Shown: positions 34,112-43,126 of the stretch, piece after piece
Layout of the letters: every line of letters starts with the position of its first letter
Numbering within the stretch: the first letter of the stretch is position 1
Source: an uncultured Corynebacterium sp.
Lineage (GTDB): Bacteria > Actinomycetota > Actinomycetes > Mycobacteriales > Mycobacteriaceae
Reading direction: 5' to 3'
DNA: 64,000 nt
Assembly (NCBI GenBank): GCA_943913645.1
Contig: CALTYZ010000001.1
Location: forward strand, 1-64,000
Notes under the pieces: generated by a model
The model's database searches: none
What the model saw: the letters and a program-made list of their open reading frames with translations, nothing else
Told to the model about the DNA's origin: nothing
Translations under genes and position numbers: made by a program

Positions 34112-35836
34112 CTACTCGGCCACGATGGGAAGCGCACGCACCCCTTGCAGCCCGGGCACCTCACGCCACAGCGGATTGTCAGAACCGGTGCCTGTCAGCT
34201 GCAAAACCGCATTCGCGTCAGTGACGTAGAGAACGTTCGGGGAGGCGGCCACTGCCACTACCGGCGCAGAAATATTGCCAACAGACAGCGCGGTAAAGCT
34301 CGAACCATCTTGCTCGACCCGCAACACCGGCGACGTGGAGCTCGATGTTCCCACGATCAGCGCACCATCCGGCTGCCAATCAGCCGCCACGACCGACCCA
34401 CCTAGCTCTGCCGCATACTCCACCACGTTGACAATCGCGCGCTCACCCGGGGCGCGGCGCTCGACAATCCCGGTGTAGAGGTGACCGTCCACAACCATGA
34501 CTACTCGCGCACCGGAACGCGAAAGTCGAAGAACCGAAATGTTGCCTTCAACGCCATCGGGCATCTCAGCAACGATCTCTTCGGTCGTGACCTCGCCTGT
34601 GGCGGCAGACTGCACAGCGCGCAAGATGCGGGTGCCATCAGCCACCGTCCACACCGCGGCAGCCTCCGCCTCAAACGACGGGCGGGTGAAAGTCTTCGCC
34701 TCGCTGAGGTCACGCCCGCCAGACTCAAACGAGCCACCACGCAACCTGGCACGAGCCTCACCCTCCCCGCCGAACACGGCGACCCAGTTGCCAGCTGCCG
34801 TAATTTCGGCGGTTTGCACATCACCGGCAAAGCCCAAATCGCCGGGCGCAGGGGTAACACCACCACCCTCCACACGTGAGACGCGTCCATCTGCCAGCGA
34901 GAACAGCATCGACTCCCCAGCTGACTGCACCAGCGGGCTGAGCTCCCCAAAATCATCAGTTTTCAAACTCGCCGCGTCAGGCAGCAAAGGCGCACCATCT
35001 GCCAGCAACCGAAACGGCCCAGAAACCCCAGCCGAGGCGAGCGTCCACACAACCTGTGCAGCGAACCGCGTCCGATCCTCCTCACTCACAGCACTAAAGC
35101 CGGAGAACAGATACGTTCCTTTATCGAAACCGGTATACGAGGCTTCCGCAGGCAACATATTTGACAACGCCGGTTGCAAGCGCGTCGATGGCCCCTCCAT
35201 CATCAGCGAAATCAGGGCACTTGGCAGCGTCTCGCGGCGTGTGAACAGCCACCGGCGATCGGTCACCAGTTCCTGGCCCTGCGCATCGAAAAAATATAGG
35301 TTGAACGGCTGATACTGGTTACGCAATTCAGGACGTTCAAGCACCACTCCCGCCGGCAACGATGAAATCCGCCACTCCCCGCCAGCGAGCTCCATTTCAA
35401 TTGTCGCCTCATAGGAACCGCGCTCGGGACGAAATGCTCCCCCCTCAGCGACGACGCCGACAACACTGCCATGCACCGAAAAACTTCGCTTCGTGGGTGT
35501 TCCCCCCGCCAAGGTGGTCACCCCGATGCGATCGACCACCAGCATCTCCTCGGTCGGATCCCACGCCGCGCTCGCCTGCTGGGTCATGAACGCTCGCGCC
35601 GCCTCATAGTCTGAAGACGGAATCGCTGAGGCAGTATAGAAATCGCGCAATAAAAGATCCGGCTCACGGCCAGCTTCAGGCGCTAGCACCGGGGCTGCAG
35701 TCATCTCTGGAGTGTACGGACGCAGCACATGCGGATCAGAGGTTGCCGGCAACCGTGCACACCCGAACAGGGTGCTGCCGGCCACGGCGATGACCACCAG
35801 TGTGCCCACAGCACGAGTATGACGATCACATCTCAT
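34112..35836 (-). CDS. lpqB: lipoprotein LpqB (MtrAB-associated)
   Basis: A 574-residue lipoprotein that works with the MtrB sensor kinase in envelope homeostasis. The signal peptide ends in lipobox STLFGC (Cys about residue 26). A GerMN-like domain spans roughly residues 190-300, and a C-terminal Gmad1 beta-propeller fills about 310-570. The start is ATG 35836: AGGAGG lies 9 nt upstream, whereas ATG 35842 is only 3 nt from it. It overlaps the 3' end of mtrB by about 11 nt. Counterpart of Rv3244c. Confidence 0.94.
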   Translation of the reverse strand: MRCDRHTRAVGTLVVIAVAGSTLFGCARLPATSDPHVLRPYTPEMTAAPVLAPEAGREPDLLLRDFYTASAIPSSDYEAARAFMTQQASAAWDPTEEMLVVDRIGVTTLAGGTPTKRSFSVHGSVVGVVAEGGAFRPERGSYEATIEMELAGGEWRISSLPAGVVLERPELRNQYQPFNLYFFDAQGQELVTDRRWLFTRRETLPSALISLMMEGPSTRLQPALSNMLPAEASYTGFDKGTYLFSGFSAVSEEDRTRFAAQVVWTLASAGVSGPFRLLADGAPLLPDAASLKTDDFGELSPLVQSAGESMLFSLADGRVSRVEGGGVTPAPGDLGFAGDVQTAEITAAGNWVAVFGGEGEARARLRGGSFESGGRDLSEAKTFTRPSFEAEAAAVWTVADGTRILRAVQSAATGEVTTEEIVAEMPDGVEGNISVLRLSRSGARVVMVVDGHLYTGIVERRAPGERAIVNVVEYAAELGGSVVAADWQPDGALIVGTSSSTSPVLRVEQDGSSFTALSVGNISAPVVAVAASPNVLYVTDANAVLQLTGTGSDNPLWREVPGLQGVRALPIVAE

Positions 35837-37481
35837 CAACATCGACCTCCTGATCGCCCTCAGCCTGCATTACCTGCGTCTGTGAGCCGTGTGCGCTGGC
35901 ATGTGACTCGGCGGCTTCATCTGACTCACCAGGCGCATGCAGCTCAACTGGTGCGTGAATGTAGCCAACATCAGGCAGGCGCGGCAGAACGAGTCGGAAT
36001 TGGGACCCGACACCTTCTACCCCCGCCGCGTCGAGCACACCATGGTGTAGCTGAGCGTCTTCTCTCGCAATGGCCAAACCCAACCCGGTACCACCGGAGT
36101 GACGTTTACGGGACTTATCGGCCCGCCAGAACCGGTTGAACACCAGCTCCTCCTGCCCCGGCCGCAACCCCACACCACGATCCGTCACCGTCACAGCGAC
36201 TGCTTCATCATTCTCATACAAAGCGACCTGAACCGGATTGCCCTCGGAGTGATCAATCGCATTTGCTATCAAATTACGCACAATGCGCTCAATGCGTCGC
36301 GGATCGCCTTTGATGGACACTGCTGTCTCCGGTAGGTCGAACCCGACTTCGACATTGAGCTCCTCTGCCAGGTGGCGTGTCTGCTCCCACGCCGATGTGA
36401 TCGGGGTACGCACATCGAGCGGTGTGCAGGCAAGCTCGGCCACGCCTGCGTCGTGACGCGAAATCTCCAGCAAATCATTGAGGAGTGCTTCAAACCGATC
36501 AAGCTCTCGAGTCATCAGCTGGGATGCCCTGCGCGCCGCTGGCTCCAGTGTCTCTTCACTGGCCGCGATCAGATCAGCTGCCATGCGCACCGTCGTCAAC
36601 GGGGTGCGCAGCTCGTGGGAAACATCCGAGGTGAACTGGCGCTGCAAATCGCCATACTCTTCAAGTTGGTTGATCTGGCGCGAGAGTTCATCAGCCATGT
36701 TGTTGAAGGACAGGGCAAGCACCGCCATCTCATCTTCCCCCTCAACCGGCATGCGCTCACGTAAGTGACCTGCGGCAAAACGTTCGGCTGTGCGCGATGC
36801 GGAACGCACCGGAGCAACGATCTGCTGCGATGCAAGCCATGAAATCCCCACCAACAACACCACGACGATCAACGCTGCTGAAGCAAGCAAACCACGCATC
36901 AGCGCTAATGTGGAGGCCTCATTGTCCATATTGGTCACCAAATAGACCTGCAAATTCGGTACATCAGAATCGGTCGGAGTACCGATGATCAGTGCGTTAT
37001 ACGGCAAGCCATCCGGGCGTTCCACCACCGCGAACTGGTAGGCAATATTGCCCTGCGAGACGTATTCCACGAGTCGCTCAGGCACACGGTATAGCTCCGG
37101 CGAAGACGTGGTCACACCGAGCGTGCTGCGGACAAGCAACACCGGCTCATACACATTCGCGACATCGGAGCCTTGCTGGGTGCGCTGGGTCAGGCTCGCG
37201 CGAGCCGAGTTCAGCCGCGCCTGCAGCGACGATGTCGAACTGGTGGTTTCAAGTTGTTCTTCGACCACAAGCCGAGCCCGATCAATCTCAATATTTGCCG
37301 CATCGATTTTCGCCTGCGCGATGCGCTGTGACACCACCGATGCCAGCGTGAAGCCCAGCACCATCATCACCACGGTCGAGACAATAAGTACGGTGCCAAC
37401 AAAACGCACCTGCAGCGAGGTGCGCCACGACTCGGACAGGCGCTCCCCCGCCCGCCGAATACGATTGCCGGCCAGGATCAC
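35826..37481 (-). CDS. mtrB: sensor histidine kinase MtrB
   Basis: A 551-residue sensor kinase of the essential actinobacterial MtrAB system, which controls cell-wall and osmotic responses. TM1 lies near 28-50, followed by an extracytoplasmic loop to about 190 and TM2 near 195-215. A HAMP domain comes next, then the HisKA box SDVSHELRTPLT with His about residue 289. The HATPase motifs are NLIANAIDHSEG, DRGVGLRPGQ and GTGLGLAIA. The tail is acidic. The GTG start overlaps the mtrA stop by 4 nt (GTGA). Counterpart of Rv3245c. Confidence 0.97.
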   Translation of the reverse strand: MILAGNRIRRAGERLSESWRTSLQVRFVGTVLIVSTVVMMVLGFTLASVVSQRIAQAKIDAANIEIDRARLVVEEQLETTSSTSSLQARLNSARASLTQRTQQGSDVANVYEPVLLVRSTLGVTTSSPELYRVPERLVEYVSQGNIAYQFAVVERPDGLPYNALIIGTPTDSDVPNLQVYLVTNMDNEASTLALMRGLLASAALIVVVLLVGISWLASQQIVAPVRSASRTAERFAAGHLRERMPVEGEDEMAVLALSFNNMADELSRQINQLEEYGDLQRQFTSDVSHELRTPLTTVRMAADLIAASEETLEPAARRASQLMTRELDRFEALLNDLLEISRHDAGVAELACTPLDVRTPITSAWEQTRHLAEELNVEVGFDLPETAVSIKGDPRRIERIVRNLIANAIDHSEGNPVQVALYENDEAVAVTVTDRGVGLRPGQEELVFNRFWRADKSRKRHSGGTGLGLAIAREDAQLHHGVLDAAGVEGVGSQFRLVLPRLPDVGYIHAPVELHAPGESDEAAESHASAHGSQTQVMQAEGDQEVDVDEM

Positions 37482-38161
37482 GCCTCCGCTTTACCGGTTT
37501 TGTACCCCACACCACGGACAGTGAGAATGATCTCTGGGTTTTCCGGGTCCCGCTCAATCTTTGAGCGCAGACGCTGCACATGCACATTCACCAGGCGCGT
37601 ATCAGACGCATTGCGGTAGCCCCAAACATTCTCCAACAACTCTTCTCGAGTATGTACCTGGTGCGGCCGACGGGCCATCTCTACAAGCAGGTCGAACTCG
37701 AGTGGGGTCAGACTGATCTCTTCGCCTGCACGCGCAACGGTGTGCTGCGGGACGTCAACCGTTAAATCCCCAATTTTTAATACCTCTGGAGGTTCATCAT
37801 CTGAACGGCGCAACCGCGCACGGATCCGAGCGACGAGTTCTTTGGGCTTGAAAGGCTTCGTGATGTAATCATCCGCGCCAGACTCAAGGCCTAAAACAAC
37901 GTCAACCGTGTCCGTCTTGGCGGTGAGCATGACAATAGGCACCGCCGACTCTTTGCGAATCTCCCGGCAGATATCCACACCGTTCATGCCCGGCAGCATC
38001 AGGTCGAGGAGGATCAAATCTGGTTCATACGAACGAAACATCGGAACCGCTTCCGCGCCGTCAGTGACTGACTCTGTCTCAAAGCCCTCCGCCTCAAGCA
38101 CAATGGTCAACATCTCATTGATCGCAGGGTCGTCGTCGACGACCAGGATCCTCGGCGTCAT
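37478..38161 (-). CDS. mtrA: response regulator MtrA
   Basis: A 227-residue OmpR/PhoB-type regulator. The receiver domain (1-120) has acidic residues DDD at 9-11, phosphoacceptor Asp53 (LLDLMLPG) and LTAKTD. The C-terminal winged-helix DNA-binding domain contains LTPLEFDLLVEM and DTRLVNVHVQRLRSKIE. It regulates cell-division, osmotic and wall-hydrolase genes in relatives. GAGGAG lies 6 nt upstream of the ATG. It heads the mtrA-mtrB-lpqB operon, only 9 nt after tmk, whose end overlaps the ribosome-binding site. Confidence 0.97.
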   Translation of the reverse strand: MTPRILVVDDDPAINEMLTIVLEAEGFETESVTDGAEAVPMFRSYEPDLILLDLMLPGMNGVDICREIRKESAVPIVMLTAKTDTVDVVLGLESGADDYITKPFKPKELVARIRARLRRSDDEPPEVLKIGDLTVDVPQHTVARAGEEISLTPLEFDLLVEMARRPHQVHTREELLENVWGYRNASDTRLVNVHVQRLRSKIERDPENPEIILTVRGVGYKTGKAEA

Positions 38162-38170
38162 GTCGGCTCC

Positions 38171-38776
38171 TCACCTTAAAGTGTCAATAGCTTGTATGAT
38201 AACCGCCGCATTACTGGTGGCCACCCACTGACTCACCCAATTACACTGCCCAAGCTCCTGATAGGCAGCGTATGTCGCATGTTGCAAGGCAACGTCGCGC
38301 TCATAACGGTCTCGAACGCGCGCATCATCTCGCGCCTCGCGCGCAACTGCGCGCGCAGCCGCAACATCGGGAGCCGTATCTACCAGGACCTGAAGATCGG
38401 GTCGCGGTAACCCAAGACGTTCAAATTCGAGGTGCTCAACCCAGGCCACCGCGGTCTTTTCACCGGTTCGCGCCCAGGTGTACGCGGCATTGGAGGCAGT
38501 ATAGCGGTCCAAAATGATCGTCTCATCGGGACTGCCGGCATAGCGCAAGAGCAGGTCGACGACACCATGACGGTCAAGGGCGAACATCGCCGCCATCGCG
38601 TACGGAGAGTCCGTCATGTCCCCCATCTTCCCGTGCAGCGCAGCCTGAGCGAGCTGCGCTGGCGCTGATTCGGCGTAGCGGGGAAAGGCCAATGTTGCCG
38701 CTTGCAAGGGCTGGGCCAGCTGCTCAACCAGCGTGCGCTTACCCGCACCGTCAATACCCTCAACTGCGATAATCAT
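38171..38776 (-). CDS. tmk: thymidylate kinase
   Basis: A 201-residue dTMP kinase, producing dTDP for DNA synthesis. The P-loop EGIDGAGKRTL is at about residues 6-16, and DRYTASNAAY near 90 contains the DRY/H-type base-binding motif. In M. tuberculosis the equivalent gene also precedes mtrA. The start ATG 38776 has a purine-rich stretch 12 nt upstream. It is the actinobacterial type with a short lid. Confidence 0.94.
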   Translation of the reverse strand: MIIAVEGIDGAGKRTLVEQLAQPLQAATLAFPRYAESAPAQLAQAALHGKMGDMTDSPYAMAAMFALDRHGVVDLLLRYAGSPDETIILDRYTASNAAYTWARTGEKTAVAWVEHLEFERLGLPRPDLQVLVDTAPDVAAARAVAREARDDARVRDRYERDVALQHATYAAYQELGQCNWVSQWVATSNAAVIIQAIDTLR

Positions 38777-38808
38777 CCGGGCTCAAACCCCCTTACGTAG
38801 CCGCATGC

Positions 38809-40266
38809 CTAGTAACGGTAATGCTCGGGCTTATAGGGGCCCGCCACGTCGACGCCAATATACTCAGCCTGCTCCTTTGTCAGCTCGGTCAACGCTCCAC
38901 CGAGCGCCTCGACGTGAATGCGTGCAACCTTCTCATCAAGAATCTTCGGCAGACGGTAGACCTCATTGTCGTATTGATCTGCATGAGTGAACAGCTCAAT
39001 TTGGGCAATCGTCTGATCGGCGAACGAGTTCGACATCACAAATGAGGGATGACCTGTGGCGTTTCCTAGGTTGAGCAAGCGTCCCTCGGAGAGCACAATA
39101 ATCGCCTTTCCGCTGGGCAAGGCGAATAGATCAACCTGCGGCTTGATCGTGGTGCGCTCCACATCATCCCGGTGCAGCAGCGACGCCATGTCAATCTCAT
39201 TGTCAAAATGCCCGATGTTGCCCAGGATCGCGTGGTCTTTCATCTGCAGCATGTGCTCGAACGTGATGATGCCAAGATTGCCAGTTGCGGTGATCACAAT
39301 GTCAGCATCCGCAATCGCGTCTTCGACTGTGACCACCCGGTAGCCGTCCATCAATGCCTGGAGCGCGTTGATCGGGTCGACCTCGGTGACAGAAACGATT
39401 GCCCCTTGGCCGTTGAGTGCCTCAGCAACCCCCTTGCCGACATCACCGTAGCCGCAAACGAGCGCCTGTTTGCCACCAATGAGCACATCGGTGGCTCGGT
39501 TGATGCCGTCAATCACACTATGGCGCGTGCCGTAGCGGTTATCGAACTTCGACTTAGTCACCGCATCGTTGACATTCATTGCTGGAAATGGCAGCCGGCC
39601 GTCCTTAGCGAAGTGGTAGAGGCGGTGCACCCCGGTGGTGGTCTCCTCTGTTACCCCTTTGACCGATTCGGCAGTACGAGTCCACCTCGCACTATCTTCC
39701 GCCAGTACCTCACGCAGCATTGCGTAAAAGGCGATCTGCTCATCCGAATCACCCTCCTGCGGCTGCGGTACCGCGCCCGCGGCCTCGAATTCGCTGCCTT
39801 TAATGACTGCGGTCGTCGCATCACCGCCGTCATCTAAAATCATGTTCGGATAGACATCGTCACCCCAGTGAAAAACCTGGCGCAGGCACCACCAATACTC
39901 GTCGAGTGTTTCGCCTTTCCAGGCGAAAACAGGCACCCCCTGTGGGTTATCGGCAGAACCCTGTTTGCCAACCACGACGGCGGCCGCGGCAGCATCTTCC
40001 GTAGAGAAAATATTGCACGATGCCCACCGCACCTCGGCGCCGAGCGCCGTGAGCGTCTCAATGAGTACGGCAGTCTGAGTCGTCATATGAATAGAACCCG
40101 CGATGCGCGCACCTGCCAGCGGCTGTTCTGCGGCGTATTCTGCCCGCAGCGCCATGAGCCCGGGCATCTCGTACTCAGCTAGCTCAATCTGCTTGCGGCC
40201 GGTCTCATGCAAATCAATATCTGCGATTTTGAAATCCGCAAGCTCAGACATGAGGGCGTCAACCAT
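38809..40266 (-). CDS. ahcY: S-adenosylhomocysteine hydrolase
   Basis: A 485-residue enzyme hydrolysing S-adenosylhomocysteine to adenosine and homocysteine, completing the methyl cycle. The opening LAEYEMPGLMALR is followed by GSIHMTTQTAVLIETL, SCNIFSTEDAAAA, the NAD-binding GYGDVGKGVAEAL (about residue 270) and HPSFVMSNSFADQTIAQ. The C-terminal KPEHYRY is canonical. ATG 40266 has AGAGG 9 nt upstream; ATG 40251 (MSELADFK) is the alternative. Counterpart of Rv3248c. Confidence 0.97.
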   Translation of the reverse strand: MVDALMSELADFKIADIDLHETGRKQIELAEYEMPGLMALRAEYAAEQPLAGARIAGSIHMTTQTAVLIETLTALGAEVRWASCNIFSTEDAAAAAVVVGKQGSADNPQGVPVFAWKGETLDEYWWCLRQVFHWGDDVYPNMILDDGGDATTAVIKGSEFEAAGAVPQPQEGDSDEQIAFYAMLREVLAEDSARWTRTAESVKGVTEETTTGVHRLYHFAKDGRLPFPAMNVNDAVTKSKFDNRYGTRHSVIDGINRATDVLIGGKQALVCGYGDVGKGVAEALNGQGAIVSVTEVDPINALQALMDGYRVVTVEDAIADADIVITATGNLGIITFEHMLQMKDHAILGNIGHFDNEIDMASLLHRDDVERTTIKPQVDLFALPSGKAIIVLSEGRLLNLGNATGHPSFVMSNSFADQTIAQIELFTHADQYDNEVYRLPKILDEKVARIHVEALGGALTELTKEQAEYIGVDVAGPYKPEHYRY

Positions 40267-40390
40267 CTAGAACTACCTCTCAAGCGTATCGACGAAAACC
40301 CAACCGCTCCCACTCTAGCCATCTGGCCAGGGCACGAAACACTGCGCACCTGTGACCCAACCAGCGAGCTGGGAAGTCCCGGCAGTAGTT

Positions 40391-40750
40391 TCAGGAAAGG
40401 GCTTCAATGAATTGGTCAATATCAGCCTCGCTGTCGGCGGCGGCGTTTTCCAGCACGCCAGCTGCTGCATCAGCGAGCTGTTCGCTCAACTCCCCCGAGT
40501 TGGAACGAATAAACGGGTACGTATCTACGATCTCACCTGCACTAAACGGCGCACCAGACCAAATTGCAGCGATAGTGGCAGCGGCCTGGGCGTTGAGCAC
40601 TTCTTCCTCAGTAGCTGAGGCACTGTTTGCAGCCAGCAGCACTGCGTCACCAACAGCTTCGAGGATCTCCTCCGGTTCAAGCTCGGAAAGCTCGTTGAGA
40701 AAATCGGCGTTCGCCTCCGCAGAGAGAATCTCCTTGTCCCACGTACTCAT
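40391..40750 (-). CDS. DUF4259 family protein
   Basis: A 119-residue acidic protein beginning MSTWDKEILSAEANADFL, the DUF4259 opening (usually M-G-T-W-D). It is almost all helix, rich in Ala and Glu, and has no catalytic signature. It lies upstream of ahcY on the same strand, 125 bp away. Its ribosome-binding region is duplicated (see the tandem repeat at 40757-40779). The role is unknown. Confidence 0.8.
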   Translation of the reverse strand: MSTWDKEILSAEANADFLNELSELEPEEILEAVGDAVLLAANSASATEEEVLNAQAAATIAAIWSGAPFSAGEIVDTYPFIRSNSGELSEQLADAAAGVLENAAADSEADIDQFIEALS

Positions 40751-40756
40751 TCGACT

Positions 40757-40779
40757 GTCCTTTCAGTGTCCCTTTCAGT
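40757..40779. repeat. 11/12-bp imperfect tandem duplication over a ribosome-binding site
   Basis: The units GTCCTTTCAGT (40757-40767) and GTCCCTTTCAGT (40768-40779) differ by one inserted base. On the minus strand each holds an ACTGAAAGG that can act as a ribosome-binding site for the DUF4259 gene. Confidence 0.85.
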
Positions 40780-41040
40780 ACCGACGAAGCTCACGCGCGG
40801 TGATTGGCTCATGCGCGACGGCCGTTACCTGTCTCCTTCTAGCTTTATATACGTCAGCGGTGGCGCGTTTGAAACTCGCCCACGCTTTGAAGGTACCGGT
40901 TTACATGAAATTCACCTCGGCAATCAGGCGCGCATCCTGCCAAACTTCTTCCCAAGCCTGATAATTCATGATATAAACGGAGCGCATAAATACTGTTATA
41001 CATCCGTAATAGTTCGGTCGAGGCACGAGTGGAGGTGGAT
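40780..41040. other. intergenic region, divergent promoters expected
   Basis: This 261-bp gap lies between the divergent DUF4259 gene and the proline-rich anchored protein. It becomes AT-rich toward 40970-41010. A clear GGAGGT ribosome-binding site precedes the ATG at 41041. I see no ORF, tRNA or strong hairpin. Confidence 0.6.
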
Positions 41041-41862
41041 ATGAATCAGCATCAACGTCGCGCAGGCGTGTTCATGGCCATCGGTCTAGCTGCTGCTGTT
41101 GTCGTCGGCCTGGCGGTGTGGAACCTCTCTACTCCTGACCAGCCAGTCACAGCCGGCTACGCCTCTGCTGAGTCGGGCACCCGTAAGACGGGTACACCAG
41201 CCGGATCTCCTGCAGCACGCTCGCAAGCTGCAACGCGCGCAGACAGCGCAGACAGTGCAGACAGCGGGAAAATACCGCGCCGGAGAGGCAAACCCGACGA
41301 TACGGCGCTCGCCGGTCAGCCAGCTGACGCGCCCGTGTTTGCGATCGACAATGAAGCCGAGCTGCGAGAGCCACCTGCCGAGGTGAACCCTGATTACCGC
41401 ATGGATGCGGATCCATTCGCGCCTCCCCTGGCAGTCACGAACGCGCCTCAATCCGTAGCGCCCACTACCGCCTACCGGCCAACCAATGTACGGCCAGCAA
41501 CCCTAGAGTCCAACTCACCACCTCCGTCCACGAGTGACGGGGACAACTCGAACCAGCCACCTCACTCTGAGCGCCCGGAGACTTCGCCTCCGGTGCGCAC
41601 CACTCCCGCGCCCAGCGAACCCAGCGCACCAGCCCAGACACCGGCCGAGCCGGTAGCCCCGAACCGGCCGGACCAAACCGAACAACCAGTTGGTCGGCCC
41701 TTCGGTGCTCCGCTGGTCGAGCGCGGCGCAGTTTCGCCTGAGGCTGCTCAGCACAGCGCTGGGCGCACATCAGCAACGGTTACACCACTGCACACGCCGC
41801 CTGGGGCGCAGCCTTCCCCGCGCGAACAACTCAGCAGAGAACAGCTCAGTCGAGCAAGTTAA
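41041..41862 (+). CDS. membrane-anchored proline-rich low-complexity protein
   Basis: A 273-residue protein with a basic N-terminus, one membrane helix (about residues 11-31) and otherwise a long Pro/Ser/Thr/Glu-rich disordered region. A triple Ala-Asp-Ser repeat (41239-41265) and a C-terminal REQLS duplication (41821-41850) show local slippage. No folded domain is recognisable. Topology suggests an outward-facing, wall-spanning tether, but that is inference. GGAGGT lies 5 nt upstream of ATG 41041; an earlier GTG at 41029 is part of that region. It converges with manA. Confidence 0.7.
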   Translation: MNQHQRRAGVFMAIGLAAAVVVGLAVWNLSTPDQPVTAGYASAESGTRKTGTPAGSPAARSQAATRADSADSADSGKIPRRRGKPDDTALAGQPADAPVFAIDNEAELREPPAEVNPDYRMDADPFAPPLAVTNAPQSVAPTTAYRPTNVRPATLESNSPPPSTSDGDNSNQPPHSERPETSPPVRTTPAPSEPSAPAQTPAEPVAPNRPDQTEQPVGRPFGAPLVERGAVSPEAAQHSAGRTSATVTPLHTPPGAQPSPREQLSREQLSRAS

Positions 41863-41893
41863 CCCTGCAGCTCGCTCTACCACCCACTCGCCA

Positions 41894-43072
41894 CTACACG
41901 GTGACGTAAAACAGCTCCGCGGGAGTTGTGCCATTCGACGTGAAGGTCGTGGTGGGTTCAGTAGCCGGCAACCAGACAGCCTGGCCGGGAGTGAGTCGAA
42001 AGCTGCCACTTACCGAGCTCCCGGCTGTACACAGTACGATTGCTGGCCCGTCACCTGCCACCACCAAGCTCTCACTGGGGCCGACACGGTGGCGGCTGAC
42101 CTGAAACTCTGCAACCGGAAGCTGGTAGCGCACTACTGCCCCGTCATCTTCAGACGGAGCGTGGAGGCGCTCAAGCGCTGTGAAATTCAACACTTTGGCC
42201 AACTCTGGCACATCAACGTGCTTCGAGGTCAAACCTCCGCGCAAAACGTTGTCGGAGTTGGCCATTACCTCCACTCCAAGACCAGACAGGTATGCATGAG
42301 GCTGACCTGCGTCAAGGTAGAGCGCACCCCCGGGCGGCAAGGTCACATGATTGAGCATCAACGCGGCCAGCGGACCGACATCTCCGGGGTAGCGGGTGGT
42401 CAGTTGCAAAAACGTCTCCGCAACCTCAAGCATCCACCCTGGGACAGTCGATTTGTCAAGGTTTTGCGCGGCCTCGCGTACCTCTGCAAGCAGGTTCGAA
42501 CGGACGGTGCTCGGCAATGAAATCAGCGTCGTGAAAACAGCGCGCAGACTCTCTTGTTCACACTCACCTACGAGCATCTGACTGTAGCGATGCAAACCGT
42601 TCAGCGCATTGAACAGCTCGTGGGTCTGCGCCGCAGGGCGAAAGCCTGCCAAGGCCCGAAATGGTGACAGCGCCACAATGAGCTCTGGTTTGGCATTGGT
42701 GTCCTTATAGTTCCTCCGCGGGTCATCGAGCGCAAGACCCGCGGCGTTTTCGCGCGCAAAGCCATCAAGTGCCTGCTCCCGCGAGGGGTGCGCCTGGATC
42801 GACAACGGCTCACCCGCGGCGAGTAGCTTCACTAAAAACGGCAACTGATTGTCGTAGCGCTGTGCAACCCGAGTCCCAAGTGCTGCCTGCGGATCGTCGG
42901 CAATCACATCGTGAAGCGTCCGCCCACCGATTGTTGATGATGCTGCCGGGTGGGCTCCGAACCACAGCTCAGCCTCAGGGGTTGGTGATGGAACCGGCTG
43001 TTGGCGAAGTTCGGCGAGCAGTGTCCTCGAACCCCAAGGGTACGTCCGTAGCGCTCCCTCAAGGTAGTCCAT
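41894..43072 (-). CDS. manA: mannose-6-phosphate isomerase
   Basis: A 392-residue type I phosphomannose isomerase interconverting fructose-6-P and mannose-6-P, feeding GDP-mannose for lipomannan, mannosylated proteins and glycolipids. Zinc-binding segments include LSIQAHPSREQA, KPELIVALSPF and DAGQPHAYLSGLGVEVMANSDNVLRGG. The C-terminal cupin-like portion is complete. It is followed upstream by the tobH-like and phosphomannomutase genes on the same strand, an operon for mannose activation. Counterpart of Rv3255c. Confidence 0.96.
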   Translation of the reverse strand: MDYLEGALRTYPWGSRTLLAELRQQPVPSPTPEAELWFGAHPAASSTIGGRTLHDVIADDPQAALGTRVAQRYDNQLPFLVKLLAAGEPLSIQAHPSREQALDGFARENAAGLALDDPRRNYKDTNAKPELIVALSPFRALAGFRPAAQTHELFNALNGLHRYSQMLVGECEQESLRAVFTTLISLPSTVRSNLLAEVREAAQNLDKSTVPGWMLEVAETFLQLTTRYPGDVGPLAALMLNHVTLPPGGALYLDAGQPHAYLSGLGVEVMANSDNVLRGGLTSKHVDVPELAKVLNFTALERLHAPSEDDGAVVRYQLPVAEFQVSRHRVGPSESLVVAGDGPAIVLCTAGSSVSGSFRLTPGQAVWLPATEPTTTFTSNGTTPAELFYVTV

Positions 43073-43126
43073 ACCTGCATCTCCTTGTACTTCAACGGGC
43101 GGTGATGCTGCACGCTTCCAGCGCCG

